From Ulvibacterium sp965228935 (lineage in GTDB: Bacteria > Bacteroidota > Bacteroidia > Flavobacteriales > Flavobacteriaceae): a stretch of DNA of 64,000 nt. The notes beneath the pieces were generated by a model, which was not told where the DNA came from, did no database searches, and saw only the letters and a list, made by a program, of their open reading frames with translations. The DNA lies in contig NZ_OZ245846.1 in NCBI RefSeq assembly GCF_965228935.1, forward strand, positions 2,852,001-2,916,000, in the 5' to 3' direction. The first letter of the stretch is position 1; the number at the start of each line of letters is the position of its first letter. The position numbers and the translations under genes were made by a program. Shown here piece after piece: positions 27,282-36,428 of this stretch.

Positions 27282-27835
27282 TATCCTGCGATTAATAGTT
27301 TTTGTCGTAGGCTTTCCTTGGCTCTAGAGATTGTTGTCCTACAATTAGCGTAACTTATATTCATAATACCACTTATTTCCTCATAGTCGTAACCTTCGAT
27401 TAAATGTAGGGTCAAAGAAATTCTGTAATTGTCTTTCAACCGTTTCATGGCTTCCATCACCTTTTGAGCCTTCAGTTCGGTAAACGCATGATCCGAAGCA
27501 ACTCCATCATTATCCTCGACCCTGTACATTACATCTTCCAAAGCAACTTCGTTTTTCTTCTGTTGCTTTTTATAGTGATAGATACTGTTGTTTATTACAA
27601 TTCGTTTTAACCATGCCCCGAATGTAACTTCCCCTTTGAACGTGTGCAGTTTTGTAAACGCGTTTAGAAATGATTCCTGCATAATGTCCTCGGCTTCGGC
27701 ACTGTCCTTTACAATCCTAAGGGAAATGTTGTACATCGCCTTGTAATACCGATTGTAAATCTCCAGTTGTGCACTTTGGTTTCCTTTAAGGCATAGTTGC
27801 AATAAAGCATCAGTATGTTCACTCTTGTGGCTCAA
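27281..27835 (-). CDS. ECF RNA polymerase sigma factor
   Basis: A 184-residue ECF sigma factor. Region 2 has DSAEAEDIMQESFLNAFTK and FGAWLKRIVINNSIYHYKK; region 4 has the helix-turn-helix DYEEISGIMNISYANCRTTI. The frame has no ATG or GTG: an in-frame stop lies five codons upstream and the only start is TTG at 27835-27833. This suggests low translation. It heads an operon of five genes that ends with the two GIN proteins, so it may autoregulate the whole set. Confidence 0.9.
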   Translation of the reverse strand: MSHKSEHTDALLQLCLKGNQSAQLEIYNRYYKAMYNISLRIVKDSAEAEDIMQESFLNAFTKLHTFKGEVTFGAWLKRIVINNSIYHYKKQQKKNEVALEDVMYRVEDNDGVASDHAFTELKAQKVMEAMKRLKDNYRISLTLHLIEGYDYEEISGIMNISYANCRTTISRAKESLRQKLLIAG

Positions 27836-28064
27836 AAGATGGACGGTTTATACAAAAGATGACCCTATTTTGGGATTGTTACAGTAAATTATGAAAAAAG
27901 TAAGTTTACCCTATATAGAAATGGCATAACAATTGTTTATTGAGGTATGGCTATAGTTTCTTATTTTATGGGATAATACTAAAAATAGGCGCTATCGGCT
28001 TTAATGAAGTTTTATTTGAACATGATATTCTGCCCCACAGTGACAGAATGACCGAAATAAATAT

Positions 28065-30515
28065 ATGGGAGATTCCAAATTTTCAAATTTTGACAATATG
28101 TCCTTTCATGGAATTGATGAGGATTCCGAGTTGATTCCTCTATTGACTCCAGAGGATGAAGAAAAAATGAGTAATGAAGGGCTACCGGAGACCTTGCCTA
28201 TTTTACCTTTGCGAAACACGGTATTGTTTCCCGGTGTAGTAATCCCTATCACGGCCGGTAGGGACAAGTCCATTAATTTAATAAAAGACGCCAATAATGG
28301 ATCTAAGGTTATTGGAGTGGTTTCCCAGAAGGATGAGGAAACTGAAAATCCGGATATCAATGATATCAATACCTTGGGTACCGTAGCGAGGATTTTAAGG
28401 GTACTGCAAATGCCGGACGGGAATACTACGGTTATCATACAGGGCAAAAAGCGTTTTGAAATAGCTGAAATACTTACCAAAAAGCCTTACATGATGGCCA
28501 CGGTAAGGGAGACAAAGGAAGAGCGACCGGATGAGGACGGACAGGAATTCCTGGCCATTATTGAGTCCATAAAGGATTTGGCGTTGCGAATAATCAAGAA
28601 CAATCCCAATATTCCAAGTGAAGCGTCCTTTGCCATCAAAAATATCCAGAGCAATTCGTTCTTGATCAATTTTGTGTCCTCCAATCTAAATTTGGATGTA
28701 AAGGAAAAGCAAGAGCTCTTGGAAATAGGCAGCCTACAGGAAAGGGCCTTAGCCACATTGAAGTATATGAACCTGGAATTGCAAAGGCTGGAACTAAAAA
28801 ATGACATTCAATCCAAGGTTAGGAGCGATATGGACCAGCAACAACGCGAATACTTTCTTCATCAACAAATGAAGACCATCCAGGAAGAATTGGGTGGTGT
28901 TTCCTATGATGAAGAGGTACAGGAGATGCGTACCAAGGCCAAGACCAAAAAATGGGGAAAAAAAGTAAAGGAGCATTTTGAAAAGGAATTGGCCAAGATG
29001 CAGCGAATGAACCCCCAAGTTGCGGAATATTCCATCCAAAGAAATTACCTTGATCTTTTCTTGGACCTTCCCTGGAACGAGTATTCCGAGGATAAGTTCG
29101 ATTTAAAAAGAGCGCAGCGGATTTTGGACAGGGACCATTATGGGCTGGAAGATGTAAAGCGCAGGATAATGGAGTATTTGGCGGTATTGAAGCTGCGTAA
29201 TGATATGAAATCGCCAATTCTTTGTCTTTATGGGCCTCCGGGAGTCGGGAAGACCTCTTTGGGAAAATCGGTTGCCGAAGCCTTGGGACGGGAGTATGTG
29301 AGGATGTCCTTGGGAGGATTGCGGGACGAGGCTGAGATCCGGGGCCATCGCAAAACCTATATCGGTGCCATGCCGGGTCGCATTGTACAGAGCATTAAAA
29401 AAGCAGGAACCTCCAACCCTGTATTTATATTGGATGAAATAGATAAACTTTCCAGCAGTCATCAAGGAGATCCTTCCTCAGCTATGTTGGAAGTATTGGA
29501 TCCCGAACAGAATAGTGAGTTTCACGATAATTTCCTGGAATTGGGATATGACCTTTCCAAAGTGATGTTTATCGCCACGGCCAATAACCTGTCCACTATT
29601 CAACCTGCGCTACGGGATAGAATGGAGATTATTAATGTAACGGGCTATACCATAGAGGAAAAGGTTGAGATAGCAAAAAGGCACTTACTTCCTAAGCAAT
29701 TGAAGGAGCATGGGCTTTCCTCAAAGGATTTAAAAATAGGAAAACGACAATTGGAAAAAATCGTGGAAGGGTATACCCGAGAGTCCGGGGTACGTTCCTT
29801 GGAAAAACAAATTGCCAAAATGGTCCGCTATGCGGCCAAATCCATTGCCACTGAGGAGGAATATGAAATTAAAGTGAGCAATGCCGACGTTGAGAAGGTT
29901 CTAGGGCCGGCACGTTTGGAGCGGGATAAATATGAGAACAACGAAGTTGCCGGTGTAGTCACTGGACTTGCTTGGACCAGTGTTGGCGGGGATATTCTTT
30001 TTATAGAATCCATATTATCCAAAGGAAAAGGGACATTGAATATAACGGGCAACTTGGGGAAGGTGATGAAGGAATCCGCCACCATTGCCATGGAGTATAT
30101 AAAATCCAACGCGGAGCGATTTGGGATAGATGCCCGGGTTTTTGATAAATATAACGTTCATATCCATGTACCGGAAGGTGCTACACCAAAGGACGGGCCT
30201 AGTGCCGGGATTACCATGTTGACTTCCCTGGTATCTTTGTTTACCCAGAGGAAAGTGAAAAGGAGCTTGGCAATGACCGGTGAGATTACACTTCGTGGAA
30301 AGGTATTGCCCGTGGGTGGTATAAAGGAAAAAATTCTAGCGGCGAAGCGTGCAAAAATCAAGGAAATTGTTCTCTGCGAAGACAATAGGAAGGACATTTT
30401 GGAAATAAAGCAAGAGTACCTAAAAGGACTTGTTTTCCATTATGTAACCGATATGCACGAAGTTATAGATACCGCCCTGACGGACAGAAAAGTAAAGAAC
30501 GCCAAAAAACTCTAA
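28065..30515 (+). CDS. lon: ATP-dependent protease Lon (La)
   Basis: An 816-residue Lon protease. The N-terminal substrate-binding domain (TLPILPLRNTVLFPG) leads to the AAA module with Walker A GPPGVGKTSLGKS and Walker B VFILDEIDKL, sensor segments, and the protease domain with the catalytic Ser in PKDGPSAGITM and the Lys in GGIKEKILAAKRA. It degrades misfolded and regulatory proteins in the cytoplasm. The start at 28065 agrees with close homologues (MGDSKFSNFD). No clear -7 box is seen; TGAC repeats lie about 20 nt upstream. Confidence 0.97.
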   Translation: MGDSKFSNFDNMSFHGIDEDSELIPLLTPEDEEKMSNEGLPETLPILPLRNTVLFPGVVIPITAGRDKSINLIKDANNGSKVIGVVSQKDEETENPDINDINTLGTVARILRVLQMPDGNTTVIIQGKKRFEIAEILTKKPYMMATVRETKEERPDEDGQEFLAIIESIKDLALRIIKNNPNIPSEASFAIKNIQSNSFLINFVSSNLNLDVKEKQELLEIGSLQERALATLKYMNLELQRLELKNDIQSKVRSDMDQQQREYFLHQQMKTIQEELGGVSYDEEVQEMRTKAKTKKWGKKVKEHFEKELAKMQRMNPQVAEYSIQRNYLDLFLDLPWNEYSEDKFDLKRAQRILDRDHYGLEDVKRRIMEYLAVLKLRNDMKSPILCLYGPPGVGKTSLGKSVAEALGREYVRMSLGGLRDEAEIRGHRKTYIGAMPGRIVQSIKKAGTSNPVFILDEIDKLSSSHQGDPSSAMLEVLDPEQNSEFHDNFLELGYDLSKVMFIATANNLSTIQPALRDRMEIINVTGYTIEEKVEIAKRHLLPKQLKEHGLSSKDLKIGKRQLEKIVEGYTRESGVRSLEKQIAKMVRYAAKSIATEEEYEIKVSNADVEKVLGPARLERDKYENNEVAGVVTGLAWTSVGGDILFIESILSKGKGTLNITGNLGKVMKESATIAMEYIKSNAERFGIDARVFDKYNVHIHVPEGATPKDGPSAGITMLTSLVSLFTQRKVKRSLAMTGEITLRGKVLPVGGIKEKILAAKRAKIKEIVLCEDNRKDILEIKQEYLKGLVFHYVTDMHEVIDTALTDRKVKNAKKL

Positions 30516-30582
30516 TCCAATTCGGGAGATATTCGCCTTAAAAATCATCCTTGAACTCTGTAATTCTCCCTATTTTTAACCT

Positions 30583-31287
30583 ATGGGAAAAATTACGATT
30601 GCTATAGATGGTTATTCGTCCACGGGGAAGAGTACGATTGCAAAACAATTGGCAAAGGCCTTAGGTTATGTTTATATAGATACTGGGGCCATGTATAGGG
30701 CCGTAACACTGTATGCCCTTCAAAACGGGCTTATCGGGGAACAAATCGATGATAACCCGGCCATCGTGGAGTCACTTTCCAAAATTGATTTGGAGTTTCG
30801 CTACAATGATACTTTGGAATATTCCGAGATGTACCTTAATGGAATCCATGTAGAAAAGGAAATACGAAGCTTGGAGGTTTCAAGATATGTGAGCAGAATA
30901 GCCGAGATTAAAGAGGTTCGAGAAATGCTGGTCGGCATGCAGCAGAAAATGGGTCAAGGAAGAGGGATCGTTATGGACGGCAGGGACATTGGGACCGTGG
31001 TTTTTCCCAACGCGGAACTAAAGGTTTTTATGACCGCATCACCTGAAAAAAGAGCTTATAGAAGATATAAGGAGCTTTTGGACAAGGGGGAAAAGGTTAC
31101 CTATGAACAGGTGCTAAAAAATGTACAGTCTAGAGATCGGATAGATTCCAGTAGGGAATTTTCCCCTTTACGAAAGGCCGAAGGTGCCATAACCTTTGAT
31201 AACAGCGATATGGGACTACAAGAACAGTTTGAGCGCTTATACAATTACGCAAAGCGTGTTTTGGAAAGCAAAAAGGGCGCTCATTGA
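30583..31287 (+). CDS. cmk: Cytidylate kinase
   Basis: A 234-residue CMP/dCMP kinase. The P-loop is DGYSSTGKSTIAKQLA, followed by YIDTGAMYRAVTLYA and the GRDIGTVVFPNAELKVFM segment with the LID Arg residues in EKRAYRRYKEL. It phosphorylates CMP and dCMP with ATP in pyrimidine salvage. It sits upstream of rpsA, an old linkage (cmk-rpsA) here interrupted only by the opposite-strand LysM gene. TATTTTTA at 30571-30578 could be a -7 box just before the ATG. Confidence 0.96.
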   Translation: MGKITIAIDGYSSTGKSTIAKQLAKALGYVYIDTGAMYRAVTLYALQNGLIGEQIDDNPAIVESLSKIDLEFRYNDTLEYSEMYLNGIHVEKEIRSLEVSRYVSRIAEIKEVREMLVGMQQKMGQGRGIVMDGRDIGTVVFPNAELKVFMTASPEKRAYRRYKELLDKGEKVTYEQVLKNVQSRDRIDSSREFSPLRKAEGAITFDNSDMGLQEQFERLYNYAKRVLESKKGAH

Positions 31288-31299
31288 GCGCCCTTTTTT
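31271..31299. terminator. Bidirectional terminator between cmk and the LysM gene
   Basis: AAAAGGGCGCT and AGCGCCCTTTTTT flank a CATTG loop. The cmk stop codon TGA (31285-31287) lies in the hairpin. Both strands have a T tract, so it serves cmk and the convergent gene at 31319. Confidence 0.85.
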
Positions 31300-31318
31300 G
31301 TATTACACGAATATCATT

Positions 31319-31699
31319 TTAGATATTGGGAATAACCAAGACCTGATCGGGATGAATTACATCCGGATTGCTTAATATATTCGTATTGGCCGCGAAGATT
31401 TGGTTGTACTTCATGGCATCACCGTAATAGTGTTTTGCGATCTTACTTAACGATTCCCCGCTTTTGACTACATGCCTGTGGTAAACGGAATCATCGGCAA
31501 CGGTAATATTGGCCTTTATGTCAGATGGATTTTCACCACCGATTTCCTTTATTTTATCCCACAATAAATCTTTCTCGTAGGGTGTATTGGCCTCCCCCTT
31601 TATCTTTATGATGCCACCTTCCTCGGTGACATTTCCATCCTTTACCCCTAATTGTTCGCCCAAATTTAAAACGGGCTGATACTTGGCTTTGACGCTCAT
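31319..31699 (-). CDS. LysM protein of the Kbp/YgaU type
   Basis: A 126-residue cytoplasmic protein without signal peptide. The first half (KIKGEANTPYEKDLLWDKIK) is BON-like, and the second is a LysM domain (RHVVKSGESLSKIAKHYYG to VIHPDQVLVIPNI). The domain pair is that of E. coli Kbp (YgaU), a potassium-binding protein induced by osmotic stress. A near -7 box, TATCTTTC, occurs about 40 nt upstream. Confidence 0.85.
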   Translation of the reverse strand: MSVKAKYQPVLNLGEQLGVKDGNVTEEGGIIKIKGEANTPYEKDLLWDKIKEIGGENPSDIKANITVADDSVYHRHVVKSGESLSKIAKHYYGDAMKYNQIFAANTNILSNPDVIHPDQVLVIPNI

Positions 31700-31811
31700 A
31701 GTTGTTCTCTTTTAATGGTTAATATTAATGCCCGAAAGATAACGATTCTTCATATATTATTATGAAAAAGCCTGGAAATACTATTTTCGCCCCCAGCTTC
31801 AATAGTTATGG

Positions 31812-31842
31812 TTTGCAAAACCGTTTTTAAATTGTACTTTTG
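31812..31842 (+). promoter_or_regulatory. Promoter of rpsA
   Basis: TTTG (31812-31815), a 19-nt spacer and TACTTTTG (31835-31842) match both Bacteroidota promoter elements. It predicts a leader of about 115 nt that includes a GAAGCTATTGTATAGCTC segment able to fold; a ribosomal-protein leader control is possible. Confidence 0.75.
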
Positions 31843-31960
31843 CAGTCCTTTTTTGCAAAGAGTCAAGAGGAAAAGGATAGGATAAAAAATAAACTTTTAA
31901 CAACTTCCGAAGCTATTGTATAGCTCTTGTAACACTTCGGGATACAAATTAAATCAGCAT

Positions 31961-33796
31961 ATGGCTGAAGAAAAAGAAACAGCTCAAGTAGAAGGGACTA
32001 CCGAAGCAGTACAGGAAACGCAAACAGAGACTCCGGTTCAAGATCCCAAGGAATTCCTGGAAAATTTTGATTGGGAAAAATACGAACAGGGAATAGAGCG
32101 CGTAGAGGATTCCAAACTCCAGGAATTTGAAGATCTCGTGGCCGAGAATTTCGTGGATACTGCGGATGAGGAAGTAGTTGAGGGAAAAGTAGTCCATTTG
32201 ACCGAGCGTGAGGCGATTATAGATATTAACGCAAAATCCGAAGGGGTTATCTCCTTAAACGAGTTTCGCTATAATCCGAACTTAAAGATTGGCGATAAGG
32301 TAGAAGTACTGATCGATATCCGTGAGGATAAAAGTGGCCAATTGGTCCTTTCCCATAGAAAGGCCAGGACCATTAAAGCCTGGGAACGGGTAAATAATGC
32401 CCATGATAAGGAAGAAATTGTAAGCGGATTTGTAAAATGTAGGACCAAGGGCGGTATGATCGTTGATGTCTTTGGTATAGAAGCTTTCTTGCCAGGGTCA
32501 CAGATTGACGTAAAACCAATTCGTGATTACGACCAATACGTAGGAAAGACGATGGAATTCAAAGTGGTTAAGATCAACCACGAATTCAAAAATGTGGTCG
32601 TTTCCCATAAGGCACTTATAGAGGCGGATATTGAAGAGCAGAAGAAAGAGATTATCAGCCAGTTGGAAAAAGGACAGGTGTTGGAAGGTGTTGTCAAGAA
32701 CATTACTTCCTACGGTGTCTTTATAGACCTTGGTGGCGTGGACGGATTGATTCATATCACCGACCTTTCCTGGAGCAGGATCAACCACCCCAACGAAGTG
32801 GTTGAGCTAGATCAAAAGCTCAACGTCGTTATCCTTGATTTTGATGAAAATAAATCAAGGATTCAATTAGGGCTAAAACAATTGGAGAAACACCCATGGG
32901 ATGCCTTGAGCGATGAGATCAAGATCGGGGACAAAGTAAAAGGAAAAGTTGTTGTAATTGCGGATTACGGCGCCTTTATAGAAGTTGTAGAGGGCGTTGA
33001 GGGACTTATCCACGTTTCCGAAATGTCCTGGTCCACACATTTACGTTCCGCCCAGGATTTTGTAAATGTAGGCGATGAGGTAGAGGCGGTAGTATTGACC
33101 TTGGACAGGGAAGATCGCAAGATGTCCTTGGGTATCAAACAACTTACCCCGGATCCATGGACCGATATTACTTCCAAATATCCAGTGGGTTCCAGGCACA
33201 AGGGAATTATCAGGAACTTTACCAACTTTGGGGTATTTGTTGAATTAGAGGAGGGAATAGATGGATTGATATACATTTCCGACCTTTCCTGGACCAAGAA
33301 GATCAAACATCCATCGGAATTCGTGACCGTTGGCGATACTATTGAGGTAGAGGTACTGGAATTGGATGTGGAAGGTCGTAAGCTTAGCTTAGGCCATAAG
33401 CAGACTACGGAAAACCCCTGGGACAAATATGAAAAGGAATTTGCCGAAGGAACGGTACATAAAGCGACCCTTACGGAAATAGTGGACAAGGGAGGTACCA
33501 TTGACTTCAATGAGGATATCACAGCTTTTATTCCACAAAGGCATATGGAGAAGGAAGATGGTAAGAAGTTGAGTAAAGGTGAAGAGGCCGAATTTAAGAT
33601 TATCGAGTTCAATAAGGACTTTAAGCGTGTTGTAGCGAGCCATACGGCCATTTTTAAGGAAGAGGAGAGACGAAATGTAAAAGCTGCGGCCAAAAGGGCT
33701 GCGGCCAGTGCAGAGGAGTCCAAACCTACCCTTGGTGATGCCAATGAGCAATTACAGGCCCTAAAGGACAAGATGGAAGCCAATAAAAAGAAATAG
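31961..33796 (+). CDS. rpsA: 30S ribosomal protein S1
   Basis: A 611-residue S1 with six S1 repeats: the first starts near VVEGKVVHL, the second at VSGFVKCRTKGG, then three strong repeats (EGVVKNITSYGVFIDLGG, GKVVVIADYGAFIE, KGIIRNFTNFGVFVE) and a weaker last one (KATLTEIVDKGGTID). An acidic N-terminal extension of about 70 residues and a lysine-rich C-terminus complete it. S1 binds mRNA on the small subunit. The frame extends to 31916 but the ATG at 31961 (MAEEKETA) is the natural start. Confidence 0.96.
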   Translation: MAEEKETAQVEGTTEAVQETQTETPVQDPKEFLENFDWEKYEQGIERVEDSKLQEFEDLVAENFVDTADEEVVEGKVVHLTEREAIIDINAKSEGVISLNEFRYNPNLKIGDKVEVLIDIREDKSGQLVLSHRKARTIKAWERVNNAHDKEEIVSGFVKCRTKGGMIVDVFGIEAFLPGSQIDVKPIRDYDQYVGKTMEFKVVKINHEFKNVVVSHKALIEADIEEQKKEIISQLEKGQVLEGVVKNITSYGVFIDLGGVDGLIHITDLSWSRINHPNEVVELDQKLNVVILDFDENKSRIQLGLKQLEKHPWDALSDEIKIGDKVKGKVVVIADYGAFIEVVEGVEGLIHVSEMSWSTHLRSAQDFVNVGDEVEAVVLTLDREDRKMSLGIKQLTPDPWTDITSKYPVGSRHKGIIRNFTNFGVFVELEEGIDGLIYISDLSWTKKIKHPSEFVTVGDTIEVEVLELDVEGRKLSLGHKQTTENPWDKYEKEFAEGTVHKATLTEIVDKGGTIDFNEDITAFIPQRHMEKEDGKKLSKGEEAEFKIIEFNKDFKRVVASHTAIFKEEERRNVKAAAKRAAASAEESKPTLGDANEQLQALKDKMEANKKK

Positions 33797-33840
33797 GTTT
33801 TCAATACCAATGTATTATTTCCTTTAAATGGGAAATAGGG

Positions 33841-33868
33841 AGCCCCGGCATTTTGCCGGGGCTTTTTT
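33841..33868 (+). terminator. Terminator of rpsA
   Basis: AGCCCCGGC and GCCGGGGCT form a 9-bp GC-rich stem with an ATTTT loop followed by TTTTTT, 44 nt after the stop codon. Confidence 0.92.
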
Positions 33869-34234
33869 GTATTAAGGGGATATCCATTTGGGTCGTTCCA
33901 TGAATTAAAGGCTATTTGTATAACAACTTCAAAATAGGTAATCCAAATTTCGTGGTAGCAATTGGCATTGTTTTACCGATTCCAAACAGGTAATCCGTAG
34001 GCTTCGAAATACAAACAATCTATGTTTTAGAGCATAAAAACCGAGCCTTAGAATTCTGTTGACCTACATAATCCGTGTTTTTATGGTACAAAATGGCAGG
34101 TTTCACAACATAAATATTTTTGTTATGAGTATAAAATCTATGTTTGTTGTAGAAAAAAAGCTACATTATGTGAAATTAAATGACTATAAGGTTATTTCGG
34201 TATTTAAAAATAGACTATGATCTCTATTGTTTTA

Positions 34235-34253
34235 TGTTTTACGGCGTAAAACA
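34235..34253. repeat. Perfect 19-bp palindrome in AT-rich DNA
   Basis: TGTTTTACG-G-CGTAAAACA. An overlapping alternative pairing, ATTGTTTTA (34226-34234) with TAAAACAAT (34247-34255), exists too. It could be an operator or a hairpin; no gene starts or ends next to it. Confidence 0.6.
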
Positions 34254-34323
34254 ATTTAAAACCTAATACTGGAATAGTATAAAAATATGGGGTTCGGTTT
34301 TCTCAAGTGGGTCATTTAAGCCA

Positions 34324-34352
34324 TAAAGGTGGTTGGTCAAACTCCACCTTTA
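34324..34352. repeat. Inverted repeat
   Basis: TAAAGGTGG and CCACCTTTA (9 bp) separated by 11 nt. Purpose unknown. Confidence 0.5.
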
Positions 34353-35100
34353 GGCTTGATGGCCTTACTTATTTAAACACCACGGATTTCTGTTTAGGGC
34401 CAGTGTATGATATAGGGATTCCGAAACAACTTTGGCCAGGCTATGGGTCTCTCAAATACCGATTCGGGTATTGGTCAAAGCCTCAACTGTGAAGTTCAAT
34501 GCTAAAAAAAATTATTGGTTGTATATAAAAGTGGACGGTTTGGTGTCTCATGGGCGGGTTGATGGATATAAGGTCAAATTTTTTTCCACTACAAAGACCA
34601 AGTATCTACAGATCATCGCCTAGCCCATGTTACCGTCCCTTTCATCCTTAATGGGAGACTATCTGTCTAAAGTTTTACCATCTTTACCGATGCAATTTCC
34701 ACCTAGGTTGGATCGGTTGGGGAAGGTTACTTTTTTACAAAATACTTTCTTTATCCACTCCTTATATTATTACTTGGAGCTGAATTTTCATGGCAACGCT
34801 ATAAATTTTTAGTGTAACCTACTCGAAATTCCGAGGTCTTTACTAACAAAGAACAAATTCGGCATTGTCGGATTAAAGGATTTCATTCCTAAAGGTTGTA
34901 CATTTTTTTGACGTTGCTTGTCCAGTAATTTTACAGTCGTAAGGTCAAAAAGATTGGAAAGCGTGAATAATCTTTTGATTGTAAGATGCTTATGAGTTTG
35001 GCATGGATTTCGGTGGATTTTTTTTACCATCATCTTTTATTAAATCATCAAACCTATACGTAGCGAGCCTCTACCGTATGGCATTCAAGACGTATTTACC

Positions 35101-35238
35101 ATGTTGAGGAACTATTTTAAGATTGCCTGGAGGAACATCCATAGGACAACGATTTTTTCTTTTTTGAAGATAATGGGCTTGGCGCTCAGTATTGCACCGT
35201 TCAACCCAAGTTTTGAAAGCAAATGTGAATCCTACTAA
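35101..35238 (+). pseudogene. Truncated N-terminus of an FtsX/MacB-type ABC transporter permease
   Basis: ATG at 35101 opens a 45-codon frame. Its first 32 residues, MLRNYFKIAWRNIHRT then TIFSFLKIMGLALSIA, match the N-terminal cytoplasmic segment and start of the first membrane helix of the MacB_PCD/FtsX permeases that are abundant in Flavobacteriaceae. After LALSIA the similarity stops (PFNPSFES) and a stop codon follows. The rest of the roughly 800-residue protein is missing, so this is a gene remnant left by a deletion. It lies at the end of the gene-poor stretch. Confidence 0.7.
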
Positions 35239-35357
35239 AAGCCTACAGGCCGAATAGTATAGAACCGACCCAGTCATGGAAAGGGACAAAGATACCGGAC
35301 CAATGCAGTTCACATGGCGTTGCCATGCAATACATAAACTTCCCCCAAAAAGTAAAA

Positions 35358-35687
35358 ATGATCAAGGAAAGGTTAAAAAAATTAAGGTTAGACCATAAGT
35401 TGACCAAAGTGACCCTTGGGAAAATATCAGGAGTATCCAATGTACAGATTGGCAGGTACGAAAATGGATTGTCCAAACCTAGACCGGAAACTTTGGTTAA
35501 ACTGGCAAAAGCGCTTGGAGTGGATCCAGGATATTTCACCGATAAAAACAGATTTCAGGATAACACCCATCTTGACCAACATTTAAAAAGATTGAAAAGT
35601 GCAATCAAGACCGAGGAGGATCTAAGAATAGTAATGGCCCTTATCGATATCCTTTGTCGTAAGAATAGGGTAACAACCGAATATTGA
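35358..35687 (+). CDS. XRE-family helix-turn-helix transcriptional regulator
   Basis: A 109-residue protein counted from ATG 35358 (MIKERLKKLR). The HTH_3 domain occupies residues 1-62, with LTKVTLGKISGVSNVQIGRY as the recognition region followed by ENGLSKPRPETLVKLAKALG. The C-terminal 45 residues (HLDQHLKRLKSAIKTEEDLR) form a short helical tail. The target is unknown. A longer frame begins at 35325 but lacks similarity. It stands alone beside the permease remnant, possibly the regulator left over from a lost locus. Confidence 0.85.
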   Translation: MIKERLKKLRLDHKLTKVTLGKISGVSNVQIGRYENGLSKPRPETLVKLAKALGVDPGYFTDKNRFQDNTHLDQHLKRLKSAIKTEEDLRIVMALIDILCRKNRVTTEY

Positions 35688-35851
35688 CCCTAGGGAAGAA
35701 GGATTCAATGAATTCAGAAACCGAGTTATATAAATGACGCATCTTTTCAGAATAGTTTAAGCCAAGAAAACTTCCGATTTCAATCTGAAAAGTACCCATA
35801 CGATCCCAATAGGTATTTGTTGAATCCGTACATATTTTAAAGAGAAATCCC

Positions 35852-35859
35852 TATTTTTG
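35852..35859 (+). promoter_or_regulatory. -7 box of the pyr operon
   Basis: TATTTTTG matches TAnnTTTG exactly, 27 nt before the pyrR ATG. No TTG is found at 19 nt upstream. Confidence 0.5.
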
Positions 35860-35886
35860 TCCTTCCAAGGGTAGACGGTCTAATAC

Positions 35887-36426
35887 ATGAGCCAAAAAGT
35901 ACTACTTTCCTCAAAAGAAATCAATATCATTCTCCATCGTTTGGCTTGCCAACTTCTTGAAAATCATTTGGATTTTAAGGACACCGTTTTAATCGGCCTT
36001 CAGCCTAGGGGTATTTTTGTGGCTCAAAGGTTAAAAAAAATACTCCAATCGGAATATGGCGTAACGGAGGTAAATCTCGGTTTGTTGGACATCACTTTCT
36101 ATCGGGATGATTTTAGAAGAGGGGACAAGCCATTGGAAGCCAGCAAAACCAGAATAGATTTCTTGGTAGAGGATAAGAAAGTAGTCTTTATAGATGATGT
36201 ATTATATACCGGAAGAAGTATAAGGGCGGCACTTACGGCAATTCAATCCTTTGGCCGGCCTCGGGAAATAGAACTGCTTACGCTGATCGATCGTCGGTTT
36301 AGTCGGCATTTGCCTATACAGCCTGATTATAGGGGCAGGCAGGTTGACGCCATAAATAATGAAAAGGTAAAGGTTATGTGGGAAGAAAACGACGGCGAGG
36401 ACGTAATTTATTTGATAAACAAATAA
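35887..36426 (+). CDS. pyrR: Bifunctional pyr operon regulator / uracil phosphoribosyltransferase
   Basis: A 179-residue PyrR. The PRPP-binding loop is KVVFIDDVLYTGRSIRAAL, and LIGLQPRGIFVAQRL and LLTLIDRRFSRHLPIQPDY are typical of the family. In Gram-positive bacteria PyrR binds pyr mRNA and ends transcription when UMP is high, and also has weak UPRTase activity. Here it heads an operon with pyrB, whose ATG lies two bases after the pyrR stop. Confidence 0.95.
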   Translation: MSQKVLLSSKEINIILHRLACQLLENHLDFKDTVLIGLQPRGIFVAQRLKKILQSEYGVTEVNLGLLDITFYRDDFRRGDKPLEASKTRIDFLVEDKKVVFIDDVLYTGRSIRAALTAIQSFGRPREIELLTLIDRRFSRHLPIQPDYRGRQVDAINNEKVKVMWEENDGEDVIYLINK

Positions 36427-36428
36427 GA

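Larger units (their letters stand above)
33869..35100. other. AT-rich gene-free stretch
   Basis: About 1.2 kb with no convincing gene on either strand; the short open frames (up to 75 codons) have no recognisable family. It contains a perfect palindrome at 34235-34253, an 9-bp inverted repeat at 34324-34352 and a repeated ATCTATGTTT at 34018-34027 and 34136-34145. It looks like decayed or formerly mobile sequence. Confidence 0.55.

Noticed and set aside
32965..33810. A 281-codon open frame on the minus strand inside rpsA
   Set aside because: It is antisense to the S1 repeats, Ser/Thr-rich in the way mirror frames of acidic, lysine-rich genes are, and has no family resemblance.
34307..34492. 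A 61-codon frame in the gene-poor island
   Set aside because: No start signal, no known family, and the surroundings are AT-rich decayed sequence.
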